Below are positions 1 through 7,988 of a DNA stretch of 64,000 nt, one piece after another. Origin of the DNA: Clostridia bacterium (lineage in GTDB: Bacteria > Bacillota > Clostridia > Oscillospirales > UBA644). Made by a program: the position numbers and the translations under genes. Below the pieces are notes generated by a model. It did no database searches. It worked only from the letters and a program-made list of their open reading frames with translations, and was not told the origin of the DNA. Position 1 is the first letter of the stretch; every line of letters starts with the position of its first letter. The stretch spans positions 1 through 64,000 of the forward strand of contig JAGAPC010000038.1 of the NCBI GenBank assembly GCA_017623475.1, in the 5' to 3' direction.

Positions 1-149
1 GGATAATCACCGTCAAAATAGGTTGCATATACCGCATTGATTTTACCGAAATCGTTCATATCTTTGATAAACACAGTTGTTTTAAACACTTTATCAAGAC
101 CGGATCCTATGACTTTTTCGTAGGGCAGGTGCTTTACGTTAATTTTCAT
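1..149 (-). pseudogene. RidA-like fragment with foreign-looking N terminus, cut by window edge
   Basis: Reading from the ATG at 149, the first 14 residues (MKINVKHLPYEKVI) resemble the start of clostridial 1-acylglycerol-3-phosphate acyltransferases. From residue 15 the sequence is RidA/YjgF-like (GSGLDKVFKTTVFIKD, then MNDFGKINAVYATYF), which in RidA lies after about 50-55 residues that are missing here. The frame is open to the window edge. A GAGG ribosome-binding site sits 5 bases before the ATG. A hairpin lies only about 18 bases upstream, so no obvious promoter fits between them. This looks like a deletion fusion of two genes, or an assembly join. RidA proteins deaminate reactive enamine/imine intermediates; whether this fragment does anything is unknown. 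Confidence 0.5.
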
Positions 150-166
150 AAAAACCTCGTACAAAG

Positions 167-197
167 GAAAAAGGTGGGCAAAGCTGTCCACCTTTTT
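167..197 (-). terminator. Hairpin terminator after the zinc-ribbon gene
   Basis: The arms AAAAAGGTGGGCA and TGTCCACCTTTTT pair with one G-T wobble around a 4-base loop and are followed on the minus strand by TTTTTCCTTTG. It lies between the zinc-ribbon stop and the RidA-like start, so it probably ends the zinc-ribbon transcript. It could also attenuate the next gene. Confidence 0.6.
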
Positions 198-250
198 CAA
201 TTTTTCAGAAAACGTGATGCACGGTCCGTCTCCCATGGAAGGGAATTTGC

Positions 251-535
251 TTATTCTTCCGACTGAGCCTTCATTTCTGCAAAGCAAGCGCTGCAGTAAA
301 CGGGCTTGTCTTCTCTGGGCTGGAAGGGAACTTTTGCTTCGCCGCCACACTTTGCGCAGGTGGTGGTGAAGTATTCTCTTGCGCCTCTGGAAGCGTTCTT
401 GCGGGCGTCGCGGCATTCCTTGCAACGCTGGGGCTCATTCTGGAAGCCCTTTTCCGCATAAAATTCCTGTTCGCCGGCGGTGAAAACGAACGTTTTGCCG
501 CAGTCTTTACAGGTTAATTCCTTGTCTTCATACAT
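251..535 (-). CDS. Small zinc-ribbon protein
   Basis: This 94-residue protein has four CxxC knuckles. CKDC (residues 9-12) pairs with CKEC (38-41), and CAKC (60-63) pairs with a CSAC motif near residue 82, suggesting two zinc-binding modules. It resembles the short zinc-ribbon proteins widespread in Firmicutes whose function is not established. It has no signal peptide or membrane segment, so it should be cytosolic. About 210 bases separate it from the sigma-factor gene, and this leader can form several hairpins, so it is probably a separately controlled transcript. It ends at its own hairpin at 167-197. DNA, RNA or protein binding are all possible. Confidence 0.7.
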   Translation of the reverse strand: MYEDKELTCKDCGKTFVFTAGEQEFYAEKGFQNEPQRCKECRDARKNASRGAREYFTTTCAKCGGEAKVPFQPREDKPVYCSACFAEMKAQSEE

Positions 536-569
536 TGTGAGTTACCTCGCTTAAATAAATTTCCACCCA

Positions 570-721
570 AGCCGGAATCGCACCGGCGAGCGTTCATCCT
601 TTTCCACGGGAACGAAAAGAAACCCCTCTGAGGTCGCTAACCTGTTGCAACGGAAAGAACCGAGAAATACCGTGCATATTTCAACGCGCTAACCGTCACA
701 GCCCTTGTAAAACGGAGTGAC
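570..721 (-). ncRNA. Candidate structured leader RNA of the zinc-ribbon gene
   Basis: Several stems can form on the minus strand: GCCGG/CCGGC (571-575 with 583-587, 7-base loop); CGTTC/GAACG (591-595 with 610-614), which crosses CTTTTC/GAAAAG (599-604 with 614-619); AGGT/ACCT (631-634 with 640-643); TGCA-A-CGG/CCG-TGCA (646-653 with 670-676); and GTCAC/GTGAC (695-699 with 717-721). The 8-mer CGCTAACC occurs twice (635-642 and 687-694). I cannot match this to a known riboswitch or ncRNA family. It may be a cis-regulator or simply an unstructured spacer with chance stems. Confidence 0.35.
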
Positions 722-750
722 CGCACCTACTATATTCGGGCGTGTATATT

Positions 751-1248
751 TTAATATGGGATATAATCCCGTATTTTCTGTTTGATCCGCGTCATGGCGT
801 TGTCGGCGGATTTGGGAGAAATGCCCAACCGATGGGCAATGGTCTTTTGGGGAATTCCGGAGAGATAAAGGTCCAACACGTTGCGCTCCAAAGAAGACAG
901 ACGAGGCTGAATTTCCCGAAAGGCTTCCCGAAGGGCGTCGGATTCCGCGTAGCGATCCTCGATGGGAAGATCGGTGGAGGGAAGGGTTTCCCCCAAATCC
1001 TCCAGGGGAATCAGGTGGGAATCGGAGGCAAACCGCCGGGCGGCAGAGTAAATACGATTGCGGATGCAGACCTTGATATAAGCGTCAAAGGGAACGCCCT
1101 TTTCCGTATCGTAGGCGCAGCAGCCGAGATACAACCCCCAAAGCCCTTCCTGTACCAGGTCGTCTCGATAACGCTCGGGGTAAGATCCAACGACCGTTTG
1201 AATCAAGGGGAGATACTGCTTGTGGGCAGAGGAAAAATCAAAGGTCAT
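751..1248 (-). CDS. SigH-like RNA polymerase sigma factor
   Basis: This is a 165-residue sigma-70 family protein. Region 2 (DLVQEGLWGLY near residue 30, then FDAYIKVCIRNRIYSAARR) follows the pattern of Bacillus SigH/Spo0H. Region 4 (LSSLERNVLDLYLSG near residue 116, then a helix-turn-helix with SPKSADNAMTRIKQKI) also matches. It is clearly shorter than SigH (about 218). The start was set at the ATG at 1248 because GGAAGG lies 7 bases upstream; a longer in-frame TTG start at 1299 falls inside the terminator of the preceding gene. No anti-sigma gene is adjacent. SigH in spore formers drives early sporulation and stationary-phase genes, but a role here cannot be read from sequence. Confidence 0.75.
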   Translation of the reverse strand: MTFDFSSAHKQYLPLIQTVVGSYPERYRDDLVQEGLWGLYLGCCAYDTEKGVPFDAYIKVCIRNRIYSAARRFASDSHLIPLEDLGETLPSTDLPIEDRYAESDALREAFREIQPRLSSLERNVLDLYLSGIPQKTIAHRLGISPKSADNAMTRIKQKIRDYIPY

Positions 1249-1287
1249 CGTGATACCTTCCGAAGTTGGATTTTTCTCGAATTTCTT

Positions 1288-1332
1288 CAAAAAACGCAAA
1301 ATGCCCCACCCTCACAGGCGTGAGGGAGAGGC
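1288..1332 (-). terminator. Terminator of the sugar-ABC ATPase gene
   Basis: The stem at 1303-1332 (GCCTCTCCCTCAC paired with GTGAGGGTGGGGC, loop GCCT) is followed on the minus strand by ATTTTGCGTTTTTT. It sits 50 bases after the ATPase stop and overlaps the region just upstream of the sigma-factor gene. Confidence 0.85.
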
Positions 1333-1381
1333 AAAAAGACAATTTTTGAGGGAATTCGATGGGGTCATAAGTAAACAAACC

Positions 1382-2503
1382 TTAGTTAATAATCGTCTGC
1401 TCGGTATCAATATCGAAGAGGTGAATCTTGTTCATATCCAGAGCGATCTTAATGCTGTCGCCGGGCTTGGCAACGGAGGTGGGATCGACGCGGGCGGTGA
1501 ACTTGTTCTCCTGGACGTCCAGATACAAATAGGTTTCCGCACCCATCTTTTCGGTAACTTCAACGTCAGCGGGAATGATGGAATCGGGATACTTTTCGAA
1601 ATAGAAGGGATCGTCGTAAATATCTTCGGGACGGATACCCAAAATGACCTGCTTGCCGCCGTAGGACAGAAGCTTTTCGTAATTTTCGGTTCTGACCTTG
1701 GCTTCGGGAATCTTGAGGGATTCATCGCCGAAGTTGACGAACATATCGTCGCCGCGGCGGGTCAGCTTCACTTCGATGAAGTTCATCTGGGGAGAGCCGA
1801 TAAAGCCGGCAACGAAGAGATTGCAGGGCGTATCGTACAGAACCTGGGGAGCGTCACACTGCTGAACGAAGCCGTCCTTCATAACCACGATACGGTCAGC
1901 CATGGTCATAGCCTCGGTCTGGTCGTGGGTAACGTAGATGAAGGTGGTGCCCAGCTTTCTGTGAAGCTTGGAAAGTTCCGTTCTCATGGAAGCACGGAGC
2001 TTTGCATCCAGGTTGGACAGAGGTTCGTCCAAAAGGAAGACCTTGGGCTCACGGACGATGGCACGGCCGAGGGCAACGCGCTGTCTCTGACCGCCGGACA
2101 ACGCCTTGGGACGGCGATCCAACAGGTGGGAAATATCGAGAATACGGGCGGCCTCATCGACGCGGCGCTTGATTTCTTCCTTGGAAACCTTGCGCAGCTT
2201 CAGACCGAACGCCATATTTTCATACACGGTCATGTGGGGATAAAGAGCGTAGTTCTGGAACACCATCGCGATATCCCGATCCTTGGGAGCTACGTCGTTT
2301 ACCAGACGGTCGTCGATGCGAAGCTCACCTTCGGTGATTTCTTCCAGGCCGGCGATCATACGAAGGGTCGTGGATTTACCGCAACCGGAAGGACCGACGA
2401 GGATGATAAATTCTTTATCTTTAATCTTGAGGTTGACATCGGTAACGGCGCGGACACCGCCGGCATAGACCTTACCGATTCCTTTTAACGTTAAACCTGC
2501 CAC
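1382..2503 (-). CDS. msmX: Sugar ABC importer ATPase, MsmX/UgpC/MalK type
   Basis: This 373-residue ATPase powers carbohydrate ABC importers from the cytosolic face. It shows Walker A GPSGCGKST (residues 37-45), a Q-loop (FQNYALYPHMTVYENM), the signature LSGGQRQRVALGRA, Walker B VFLLDEPLSNLDA, and the H-loop YVTHDQTEAMT. A TOBE-containing C-terminal regulatory region (about 240-373) is typical of the MalK/UgpC branch. The start is GTG, with GGAGG 10 bases upstream. No permease or binding protein is adjacent. In Firmicutes such orphan ATPases (MsmX) are known to serve several sugar importers, and this gene is probably of that kind. It is transcribed alone and ends at a clear terminator. The exact sugars served cannot be deduced. 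Confidence 0.9.
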   Translation of the reverse strand: MAGLTLKGIGKVYAGGVRAVTDVNLKIKDKEFIILVGPSGCGKSTTLRMIAGLEEITEGELRIDDRLVNDVAPKDRDIAMVFQNYALYPHMTVYENMAFGLKLRKVSKEEIKRRVDEAARILDISHLLDRRPKALSGGQRQRVALGRAIVREPKVFLLDEPLSNLDAKLRASMRTELSKLHRKLGTTFIYVTHDQTEAMTMADRIVVMKDGFVQQCDAPQVLYDTPCNLFVAGFIGSPQMNFIEVKLTRRGDDMFVNFGDESLKIPEAKVRTENYEKLLSYGGKQVILGIRPEDIYDDPFYFEKYPDSIIPADVEVTEKMGAETYLYLDVQENKFTARVDPTSVAKPGDSIKIALDMNKIHLFDIDTEQTIIN

Positions 2504-2541
2504 TGCAAAAATACCTCCAAATTTATTGCAAAATCTTACTT

Positions 2542-2590
2542 ATTATATAATAACATAAAATACGATTTTTTCATAGTGGCAATATCGCCA
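2542..2590 (-). promoter_or_regulatory. Putative msmX promoter with nearby inverted repeat
   Basis: A TATAAT -10 (2542-2547, minus strand) precedes the ATPase gene, without a good -35. Just upstream is an imperfect 14-bp inverted repeat, TGGCAATATCGCCA (2577-2590), which could be an operator. The rest of 2504-2710 is AT-rich with no gene. Confidence 0.4.
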
Positions 2591-2710
2591 AATTTCGTTC
2601 CTAATTTTTGGTAAAAACGCACAAAAGAAAAAATCATAGCACCGTTTTTGGGACAGAAAACGCAATTAAATCGTTAAAATTGCCCTTCTACCACAAAAAT
2701 CCGAGGGCTT

Positions 2711-3523
2711 TTACGGAAGATTGATGACGTCCATATCGTTGGCGCGCTTGGTGCAAGCCAGCATGGCGTCTGCCATAATCTGGGACAAGCCGCTTTTTTC
2801 CATGACGTTAATGGCTTCTGCGGTCGTCCCCTTGGGGGTGGCAACGGCAGCCAACAGTTCGTCGGCGGATTTTTTGGTCGATTCCATCGTTTTGGCAGCC
2901 CCGAGGAAGACCTGGGTTGCGATCAGCTGTGCCGTTTCGGCATCAATGCCCTGAGCAACGGCACCGTCGGCAACCGCCTTGACCAAATAATAGAAATATG
3001 CGGATGCAGAGCCGGCGGCGGCGATGTAATCGTTGAGGTTCTTCTCCTCCACCACGCGCAAAATGCCGATGGATTCGAAGAGATCCTTGACGGTCTGTAA
3101 TTCCTGATACGTAATGGGCATTTCGTACGCCATGGCGGTAACCCCTTTGCCAAACTCACAGGCGACGTTGGGGATCGCGCGGATCAGCTTACATTCCTTG
3201 CCGAGGAATTTCTTCGCAGAAGAAATGGTAACGCCTGCGGCAACGCTGACGATTACGTTATTGAAGGTAACTGCGTCACGGATCTTTTCCATCACGATCT
3301 TCACGTCCGAGGGACGGACGGCAAGAAGAACGATCTTGGAAGCGGAAACCACGGCGGCTTCGCTTTCAAGAACGGTGACCCCGCGGATGGAGAGAGAGGT
3401 GCGAACCTCTTCGTCCGCATCGTAGGCGCAGATAGCTGCAGGGGTAAGGATATTTCCGGAGAGGAATCCTTCGATCAGCGCCGAGCCCATATGTCCGGCA
3501 CCGATAAAGCCTAAGGTAAACAT
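2711..3523 (-). CDS. proC: Pyrroline-5-carboxylate reductase
   Basis: This 270-residue enzyme makes the last step of proline synthesis: NAD(P)H-dependent reduction of 1-pyrroline-5-carboxylate in the cytosol. The N-terminal Rossmann motif GFIGAGHMGSALIEGF (residues 5-20) binds the cofactor. The C-terminal helical domain has the family pattern AAAGSASAYFYYL followed by GIDAETAQLIATQ and TPKGTTAEAINVME. Length matches the family. The start ATG has AGGA about 9 bases upstream. It is transcribed alone from a near-consensus promoter at 3589-3617, divergent from the PAP2 gene. No proA or proB is nearby. A weak hairpin (2682-2708) follows the stop. Confidence 0.93.
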   Translation of the reverse strand: MFTLGFIGAGHMGSALIEGFLSGNILTPAAICAYDADEEVRTSLSIRGVTVLESEAAVVSASKIVLLAVRPSDVKIVMEKIRDAVTFNNVIVSVAAGVTISSAKKFLGKECKLIRAIPNVACEFGKGVTAMAYEMPITYQELQTVKDLFESIGILRVVEEKNLNDYIAAAGSASAYFYYLVKAVADGAVAQGIDAETAQLIATQVFLGAAKTMESTKKSADELLAAVATPKGTTAEAINVMEKSGLSQIMADAMLACTKRANDMDVINLP

Positions 3524-3588
3524 TGGTATTCATCCTTTCCTATCGTTTTAAACTTCGCCCGGAAGCGACATTATTTTTCTATTCTATT

Positions 3589-3617
3589 ATTATAGCACAT
3601 TTTTTTCAATCTGTAAA
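3589..3617 (-). promoter_or_regulatory. proC promoter
   Basis: On the minus strand, TTTACA (3612-3617), 17 bases, TATAAT (3589-3594). It drives proC, about 66 bases from the -10 to the start codon. Confidence 0.75.
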
Positions 3618-3679
3618 GGGCAAATTTCCGTTTTTTTTGTGTCAAAGAAGAAAAATTTGAAAAATTCCGGGAAAAACAT

Positions 3680-3708
3680 TGACAATCCGGCGGAGGAATG
3701 GTATAATA
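3680..3708 (+). promoter_or_regulatory. Promoter of the PAP2 gene
   Basis: Exact consensus TTGACA (3680-3685), 17 bases, TATAAT (3703-3708). It leaves an untranslated leader of about 75 bases before the ATG at 3790. Confidence 0.88.
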
Positions 3709-3789
3709 AGGAATCATCGGACAGAGTTTGTCCTACGCTAACATATTCAAAACATTAACCGGGTATTCCGGGAGCAAGGAGTTAACATC

Positions 3790-4410
3790 ATGCTGAATTT
3801 ACTTGCCATTCCTTTTCCCCAATGGCTGACCGATTGGGATCTGGGCGTAGATAACTGGATTCAAAGCTGGCGGACGCCCTTTTTGGACTCGTTCTTCACG
3901 GTCGTAACGCGGCTGGGAGACGAGGGGCTGATCTGGATCGCCATCGCAATCCTGTTTCTGTGCTTTAAAAAGACCCGAAAAATCGGAATCACCATGGGAT
4001 TAGGGCTGATCATCACGACGATTTTAGGCAACGAAATCCTAAAGAAAATCGTAGAACGCCCCAGACCCTTCGATACCCCGGGAGCGCTGTTGGACGGCGA
4101 CAGCCTTTTAGTACCCAGACCGGGGCAGTTTTCCTTCCCCTCGGGGCATACCGGATCGTCCTTCGCCTCGGCGGTTTCCATTGCTTTGTACGACCGGAAA
4201 TTCGGAATCCCCGCATTGATTTTAGCGGTATTGATCGCCTTTTCCCGACTGTACGTTTACGTCCATTTCCCCACGGATATTATGGCGGGAACGGTGCTGG
4301 GAACGGTCAGCGCGCTGATTGCCTTCTTCGTATGGAGAAAATGGTTGGAAAAGCTGGTCGTCAAAGCCTGGAACAAAATCTTTAAAAAGCATACCATTGA
4401 ACGCATCTAA
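3790..4410 (+). CDS. PAP2-family membrane phosphatase
   Basis: This 206-residue integral membrane protein has the three PAP2 catalytic motifs: KKIVERPRP (about residues 85-95), FPSGHTGSS (about 116-124), and SRLYVYVHFPTDIMAG (about 154-169), which supply the phosphohistidine chemistry. Five or so hydrophobic segments surround them. Members of this family dephosphorylate phosphatidic acid, phosphatidylglycerophosphate or undecaprenyl pyrophosphate on the outer membrane face. Without neighbours of those pathways the substrate stays open; recycling of the wall carrier lipid (BcrC-like) is one reasonable guess. AAGGAG lies 8 bases before the ATG. It is a single-gene unit with its own promoter and shares the terminator at 4424-4446 with glpK. 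Confidence 0.88.
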   Translation: MLNLLAIPFPQWLTDWDLGVDNWIQSWRTPFLDSFFTVVTRLGDEGLIWIAIAILFLCFKKTRKIGITMGLGLIITTILGNEILKKIVERPRPFDTPGALLDGDSLLVPRPGQFSFPSGHTGSSFASAVSIALYDRKFGIPALILAVLIAFSRLYVYVHFPTDIMAGTVLGTVSALIAFFVWRKWLEKLVVKAWNKIFKKHTIERI

Positions 4411-4423
4411 CGGCATAAAATCA

Positions 4424-4455
4424 GCCCTCACCAAGCAGGTGAGGGCATAGTTTTG
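4424..4455. terminator. Bidirectional terminator between PAP2 gene and glpK
   Basis: A perfect 9-bp stem (GCCCTCACC/GGTGAGGGC, loop AAGCA, 4424-4446) lies between two convergent genes. ATAGTTTT follows on the plus strand, and on the minus strand the stem is followed by TGATTTTATG. Confidence 0.8.
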
Positions 4456-4464
4456 CATTTTGCA

Positions 4465-5949
4465 TTATCTATAAAGGGTTTGTCCGACGGCGTGCTTCCA
4501 GCCGCGGATCATTTCGGAACGGGACATTTCGTTCATGGCAGGGGTAAAGGTTTTTGCGGAACGGCGGATGGCGGAAATTTCCGATTCATCCTTCCAAAGT
4601 CCGACGCCGAGCCCCGCCATAAAGGCAGCGCCCTGGGCGGTGGTTTCGGTGTTGACGGGGCGATCGACGGTAATGCCCAACAGATCCGACTGCAGCTGCA
4701 GGATCACGTCACTGCGGGAAGCGCCGCCGTCCACCTTCAGAATCGAGAAGGGCGTGCCGGTATCCTCCTGCATAGCGGTCAGAAGATCGTTGGTCTGGAA
4801 GGCGATGCTTTCCAGCGCCGCGCGGATGATGTTGGCGCGGGTAGTTCCCCGGGTCAGCCCGGTAATGGTGCCCCGAGCGTACATATCCCAATAGGGAGCG
4901 CCAAGCCCGGTGAAGGCAGGAACGAAATAGACTCCGCCGTTGGTCTCGGTGGCGGCGATAATATCCGCTTCGGGGGCAGAGGTAATGATCTTCAGCTCAT
5001 CCCGCAGCCATTGAAGAACGGCGCCGCCGATAAAGACGCTGCCCTCCAGGGCGTAGGTGACCTTATCCCCGCGGCTCCAGGCAACGGTGGTAACCAAGCC
5101 GTTTTTGGAGGTTACGGGACGGTCGCCGGTGTTCATCATCAAGAAGCATCCGGTTCCGTAGGTGTTTTTTGCATCTCCTGCGGAGAAACACGCCTGACCG
5201 AACAGGGCGGCGTGCTGGTCGCCTGCAATCCCGGTGACGGGAATGGTGCATCCGAACAGCTCCACCTTCGTATTGCCGAAGTGTCCGATGGAAGGCTTGA
5301 CCTCCGGAAGCACGGAACGGGGAATGTCGAATAATTTCAGAAGCTCTTCGTCCCAATCCATCCTATGGATATTAAACAGCAGGGTGCGGGATGCGTTGGT
5401 CACGTCGGTGGCGTGAACGCCGGTCAGCTGCCACAAAAGGTAGCAATCCACCGTGCCGAACAGGATCTCCCCCTTTTCTGCCCGCTGACGGACTCCCGGG
5501 ATATTGTCGAAGATCCATTGAATTTTAGTGGCGGAAAAATAAGCGTCGGGCTTCAGTCCGGTCTTTTCCGTGATCATGCGGGAAATCTGCGGATCTTCCG
5601 CCAATTTTGCGGCGGCGTCGGCGGTACGGCGGCATTGCCAGACGATGGCGTTGCAGACCGGCTCTCCGGTATTTTTATCCCACAGAATCGTGGTTTCCCG
5701 CTGATTGGTAATTCCGATGGCGGCGATTTGAGACGGAGCAATTTCCGCGTTTTCAAGGGCTTGCTTTGCCGTTTCAAATTGGGTGCGCCAAATCTCCTTC
5801 GGATCGTGCTCCACCCAGCCGGGGGTGGGATAGATCTGGGGGAATTCCATTTGGGCGATGCCCTTCATGGAGCCGTCGTGATCAAAAATAATGCTTCGGG
5901 AAGAGGTCGTTCCCTGATCCAAGGCGAGGATATATCGTTTTTCGTTCAT
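4465..5949 (-). CDS. glpK: Glycerol kinase
   Basis: This 494-residue FGGY kinase phosphorylates glycerol to sn-glycerol 3-phosphate with ATP in the cytosol. Visible family signatures include [16 protein letters not shown] (residues 8-23), [14 protein letters not shown], the substrate-loop pattern CQRRTADAA-like ([10 protein letters not shown]), [12 protein letters not shown], and [10 protein letters not shown] in the second ATPase half. The start at 5949 has GAGGG just upstream; the upstream in-frame extension lacks homology and a ribosome-binding site. Its promoter is TTGCAT-17-TATGAT. No glpF or glpD is adjacent, so facilitator and dehydrogenase must be elsewhere if glycerol is used. The family histidine phosphorylated by the PTS was not located. 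Confidence 0.95.
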   Translation of the reverse strand: MNEKRYILALDQGTTSSRSIIFDHDGSMKGIAQMEFPQIYPTPGWVEHDPKEIWRTQFETAKQALENAEIAPSQIAAIGITNQRETTILWDKNTGEPVCNAIVWQCRRTADAAAKLAEDPQISRMITEKTGLKPDAYFSATKIQWIFDNIPGVRQRAEKGEILFGTVDCYLLWQLTGVHATDVTNASRTLLFNIHRMDWDEELLKLFDIPRSVLPEVKPSIGHFGNTKVELFGCTIPVTGIAGDQHAALFGQACFSAGDAKNTYGTGCFLMMNTGDRPVTSKNGLVTTVAWSRGDKVTYALEGSVFIGGAVLQWLRDELKIITSAPEADIIAATETNGGVYFVPAFTGLGAPYWDMYARGTITGLTRGTTRANIIRAALESIAFQTNDLLTAMQEDTGTPFSILKVDGGASRSDVILQLQSDLLGITVDRPVNTETTAQGAAFMAGLGVGLWKDESEISAIRRSAKTFTPAMNEMSRSEMIRGWKHAVGQTLYR

Positions 5950-5977
5950 AAGAATCCCTCGTTTCTCTTTTTTTCTT

Positions 5978-6006
5978 ATCATACCATATTTTCCTCCGAA
6001 ATGCAA
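5978..6006 (-). promoter_or_regulatory. glpK promoter
   Basis: Minus strand: TTGCAT (6001-6006), 17 bases, TATGAT (5978-5983), ending about 28 bases before the start codon. Confidence 0.65.
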
Positions 6007-6056
6007 GGGCTTTTCAAGAAAAACTCTGACAATTTGCGTAATTTTTATGGGAATAC

Positions 6057-6085
6057 TTGACAAATACGAAGAAATAATATATAAT
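6057..6085 (+). promoter_or_regulatory. htpG promoter
   Basis: Exact consensus TTGACA (6057-6062), 17 bases, TATAAT (6080-6085). I see no CIRCE-type inverted repeat near it, so HrcA control is not suggested. Confidence 0.88.
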
Positions 6086-6133
6086 GATTTTTGAATATAT
6101 ATTTTACGCGCAAACCGCAAAGGAGACTCTGAA

Positions 6134-7951
6134 ATGGCTGAAAAAGGCGGGATTTCGGTACAGACCGAGCATATCTTCCCGATTATAAAACGCTGGCTTT
6201 ATTCCGATAAAGAAATTTTCCTTCGGGAAATCGTATCCAACGCCGCAGACGCGGAAACCAAGCTGAAGCATTTGGTCGCCGTGGGGCAGGCTACCGGCAT
6301 TGACGGGGATTACCGCATCGACGTTACGGTGGATCAGGATGCAAAAACCATCACCGTGGAAGACAACGGCATCGGCATGACCGACGACGAGGTAAAGCAA
6401 TACATCAATCAGATTGCCCTGTCCGGAGCCTTGGACTTTATTCAAAAATACGAAACCGCCTCTTCCGACGGAATCATCGGGCATTTCGGACTTGGGTTCT
6501 ATTCGGCGTTCATGGTGGCGGACTCGGTGGAATTGGAAACGAAATCCTACACCGGCGCCCCTGCCGTTCATTGGGTCTGCAACGAGGACGGCGAATTTGA
6601 AATGTCCGAAAGCGAAAGAGAGGCCCGCGGAACGAAAATCACCCTTCACGTGACTGAAGAAGAAAAGGAATTTTTGGAGGGGGATAAATTAAAGGGAATC
6701 CTCACGAAATATTGCGGATTTTTGCCCTTCCCCGTTTATTTTACCGACGCGAAGGCGGAAGCAAAGGAAGGGGAAGAAGCGGCGGAGATCAAGCCGATCA
6801 ACGACGTGGAGCCCCTGTGGCAGAAAATGCCCAACGAATGTACCGACGAGGATTACGACCAATTTTATCACAAGGTATTTTGGGATAATCAGGATCCTTT
6901 GTTCCACATTCACATCAACGCCGATTATCCGCTGAATTTTAAGGGAATCCTTTATTTCCCCCGCCTCGGAAACGAGTACCGAAGCCTGGAGGGAGAAGTA
7001 AAGCTGTTCTACAACCGGGTCTTCGTTTCCGATAATATTAAGGAAGTTTTGCCCGATTATCTTTTGATGCTGAAGGGCGTTCTGGATTGTCCGGAGCTTC
7101 CCCTGAACGTATCCCGATCCTACCTGCAGGACAGCGATTATGTGAAAAAGATTTCGGCGCACATCGTAAAAAAGGTTTGCGACAAGCTTGCCGGATTGCA
7201 CAACACCGACCTTGAAAAATATCAGTCCTTCTGGGACGACATCAAGATTTTCGTGGAATACGGCTGTATCAAGGACAAGAAATTTTACGATCGGATGAAG
7301 GACATCGTTCTGTTCAAAACCACCGATGGCAATTTCGTAACGCTGAACGAGTACAAGAAATCCGAGGGTGCGGTGGACGGAAAGATCTATTACGCCACCG
7401 ATCTGACGCAACAATCGGTTTACGTAAAGCTGTACAAGGATCAAGGGATTCCGGTGATCGTGCTGGATCAGCTGATCGACGGTCAGTTCATCAACGTGAT
7501 CGAATTGAACGAGCAGAACACCGTGTTCCAACGGATTGACGCGGTCACCGACGAAATCTCCAAAAGCGACGGAGAAGAAACCGAGGCCTCTCCCCTGTCG
7601 GAGCTGTTCGCGCAAGCGTCGGGAAAACAGGATCTGAAGGTAAAGGAAACGGCACTAAAGGATGCGACGATCCCCGCCATTCTGAATATCACGGAGCAAT
7701 CCCGCAGAATGAATGAAATGGCACAGATCTACGGCATGAAGGATTTCCATCTGCCGCTGGAAGAAATTTTAGTGCTGAACACCGAAAACCCCATCGTGCA
7801 AAAAATCGGAAACGATAAGGATTCCGACACGGCAAAGGCAATCGCAAAGCAGTTGTATTTGCTGGCGGTGTTGAATCAGCGGCAATTTACCGCGGAAGAG
7901 CTGCAGACCTTCCTGGAAGGCAGCTACGACATTTTAGGAAAAATTCAGTAA
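6134..7951 (+). CDS. htpG: Molecular chaperone HtpG (Hsp90)
   Basis: This 605-residue protein is a cytosolic ATP-dependent dimeric chaperone. The N-terminal GHKL ATPase has the catalytic-glutamate helix [16 protein letters not shown], the motif DNGIGMT (about residues 78-84), and the lid/ATP motif [13 protein letters not shown]. The middle domain has [19 protein letters not shown] and the LNVSRSYLQ segment with the conserved arginine. The carboxy end lacks the eukaryotic MEEVD. Length is near the lower end for bacterial HtpG. GGAGA lies 8-10 bases before the ATG. pfkA follows after 37 bases without a terminator, so the two may be cotranscribed. Confidence 0.95.
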   Translation: MAEKGGISVQTEHIFPIIKRWLYSDKEIFLREIVSNAADAETKLKHLVAVGQATGIDGDYRIDVTVDQDAKTITVEDNGIGMTDDEVKQYINQIALSGALDFIQKYETASSDGIIGHFGLGFYSAFMVADSVELETKSYTGAPAVHWVCNEDGEFEMSESEREARGTKITLHVTEEEKEFLEGDKLKGILTKYCGFLPFPVYFTDAKAEAKEGEEAAEIKPINDVEPLWQKMPNECTDEDYDQFYHKVFWDNQDPLFHIHINADYPLNFKGILYFPRLGNEYRSLEGEVKLFYNRVFVSDNIKEVLPDYLLMLKGVLDCPELPLNVSRSYLQDSDYVKKISAHIVKKVCDKLAGLHNTDLEKYQSFWDDIKIFVEYGCIKDKKFYDRMKDIVLFKTTDGNFVTLNEYKKSEGAVDGKIYYATDLTQQSVYVKLYKDQGIPVIVLDQLIDGQFINVIELNEQNTVFQRIDAVTDEISKSDGEETEASPLSELFAQASGKQDLKVKETALKDATIPAILNITEQSRRMNEMAQIYGMKDFHLPLEEILVLNTENPIVQKIGNDKDSDTAKAIAKQLYLLAVLNQRQFTAEELQTFLEGSYDILGKIQ

Positions 7952-7988
7952 AATAACAAATATTCATATAAAGAAGGATTGAAAGAAC

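Noticed and set aside
570-600. Cobalamin riboswitch or tRNA T-arm in the zinc-ribbon leader
   Set aside because: Only the GCCGG-7-CCGGC hairpin is similar; the conserved riboswitch core and tRNA acceptor pairing are absent.
2682-2708. Terminator after proC
   Set aside because: The GCCCT/AGGGC stem is only five pairs with a long loop; possible but not supported.
6001-6133. CIRCE heat-shock operator upstream of htpG
   Set aside because: No TTAGCACTC-N9-GAGTGCTAA-like repeat is present.
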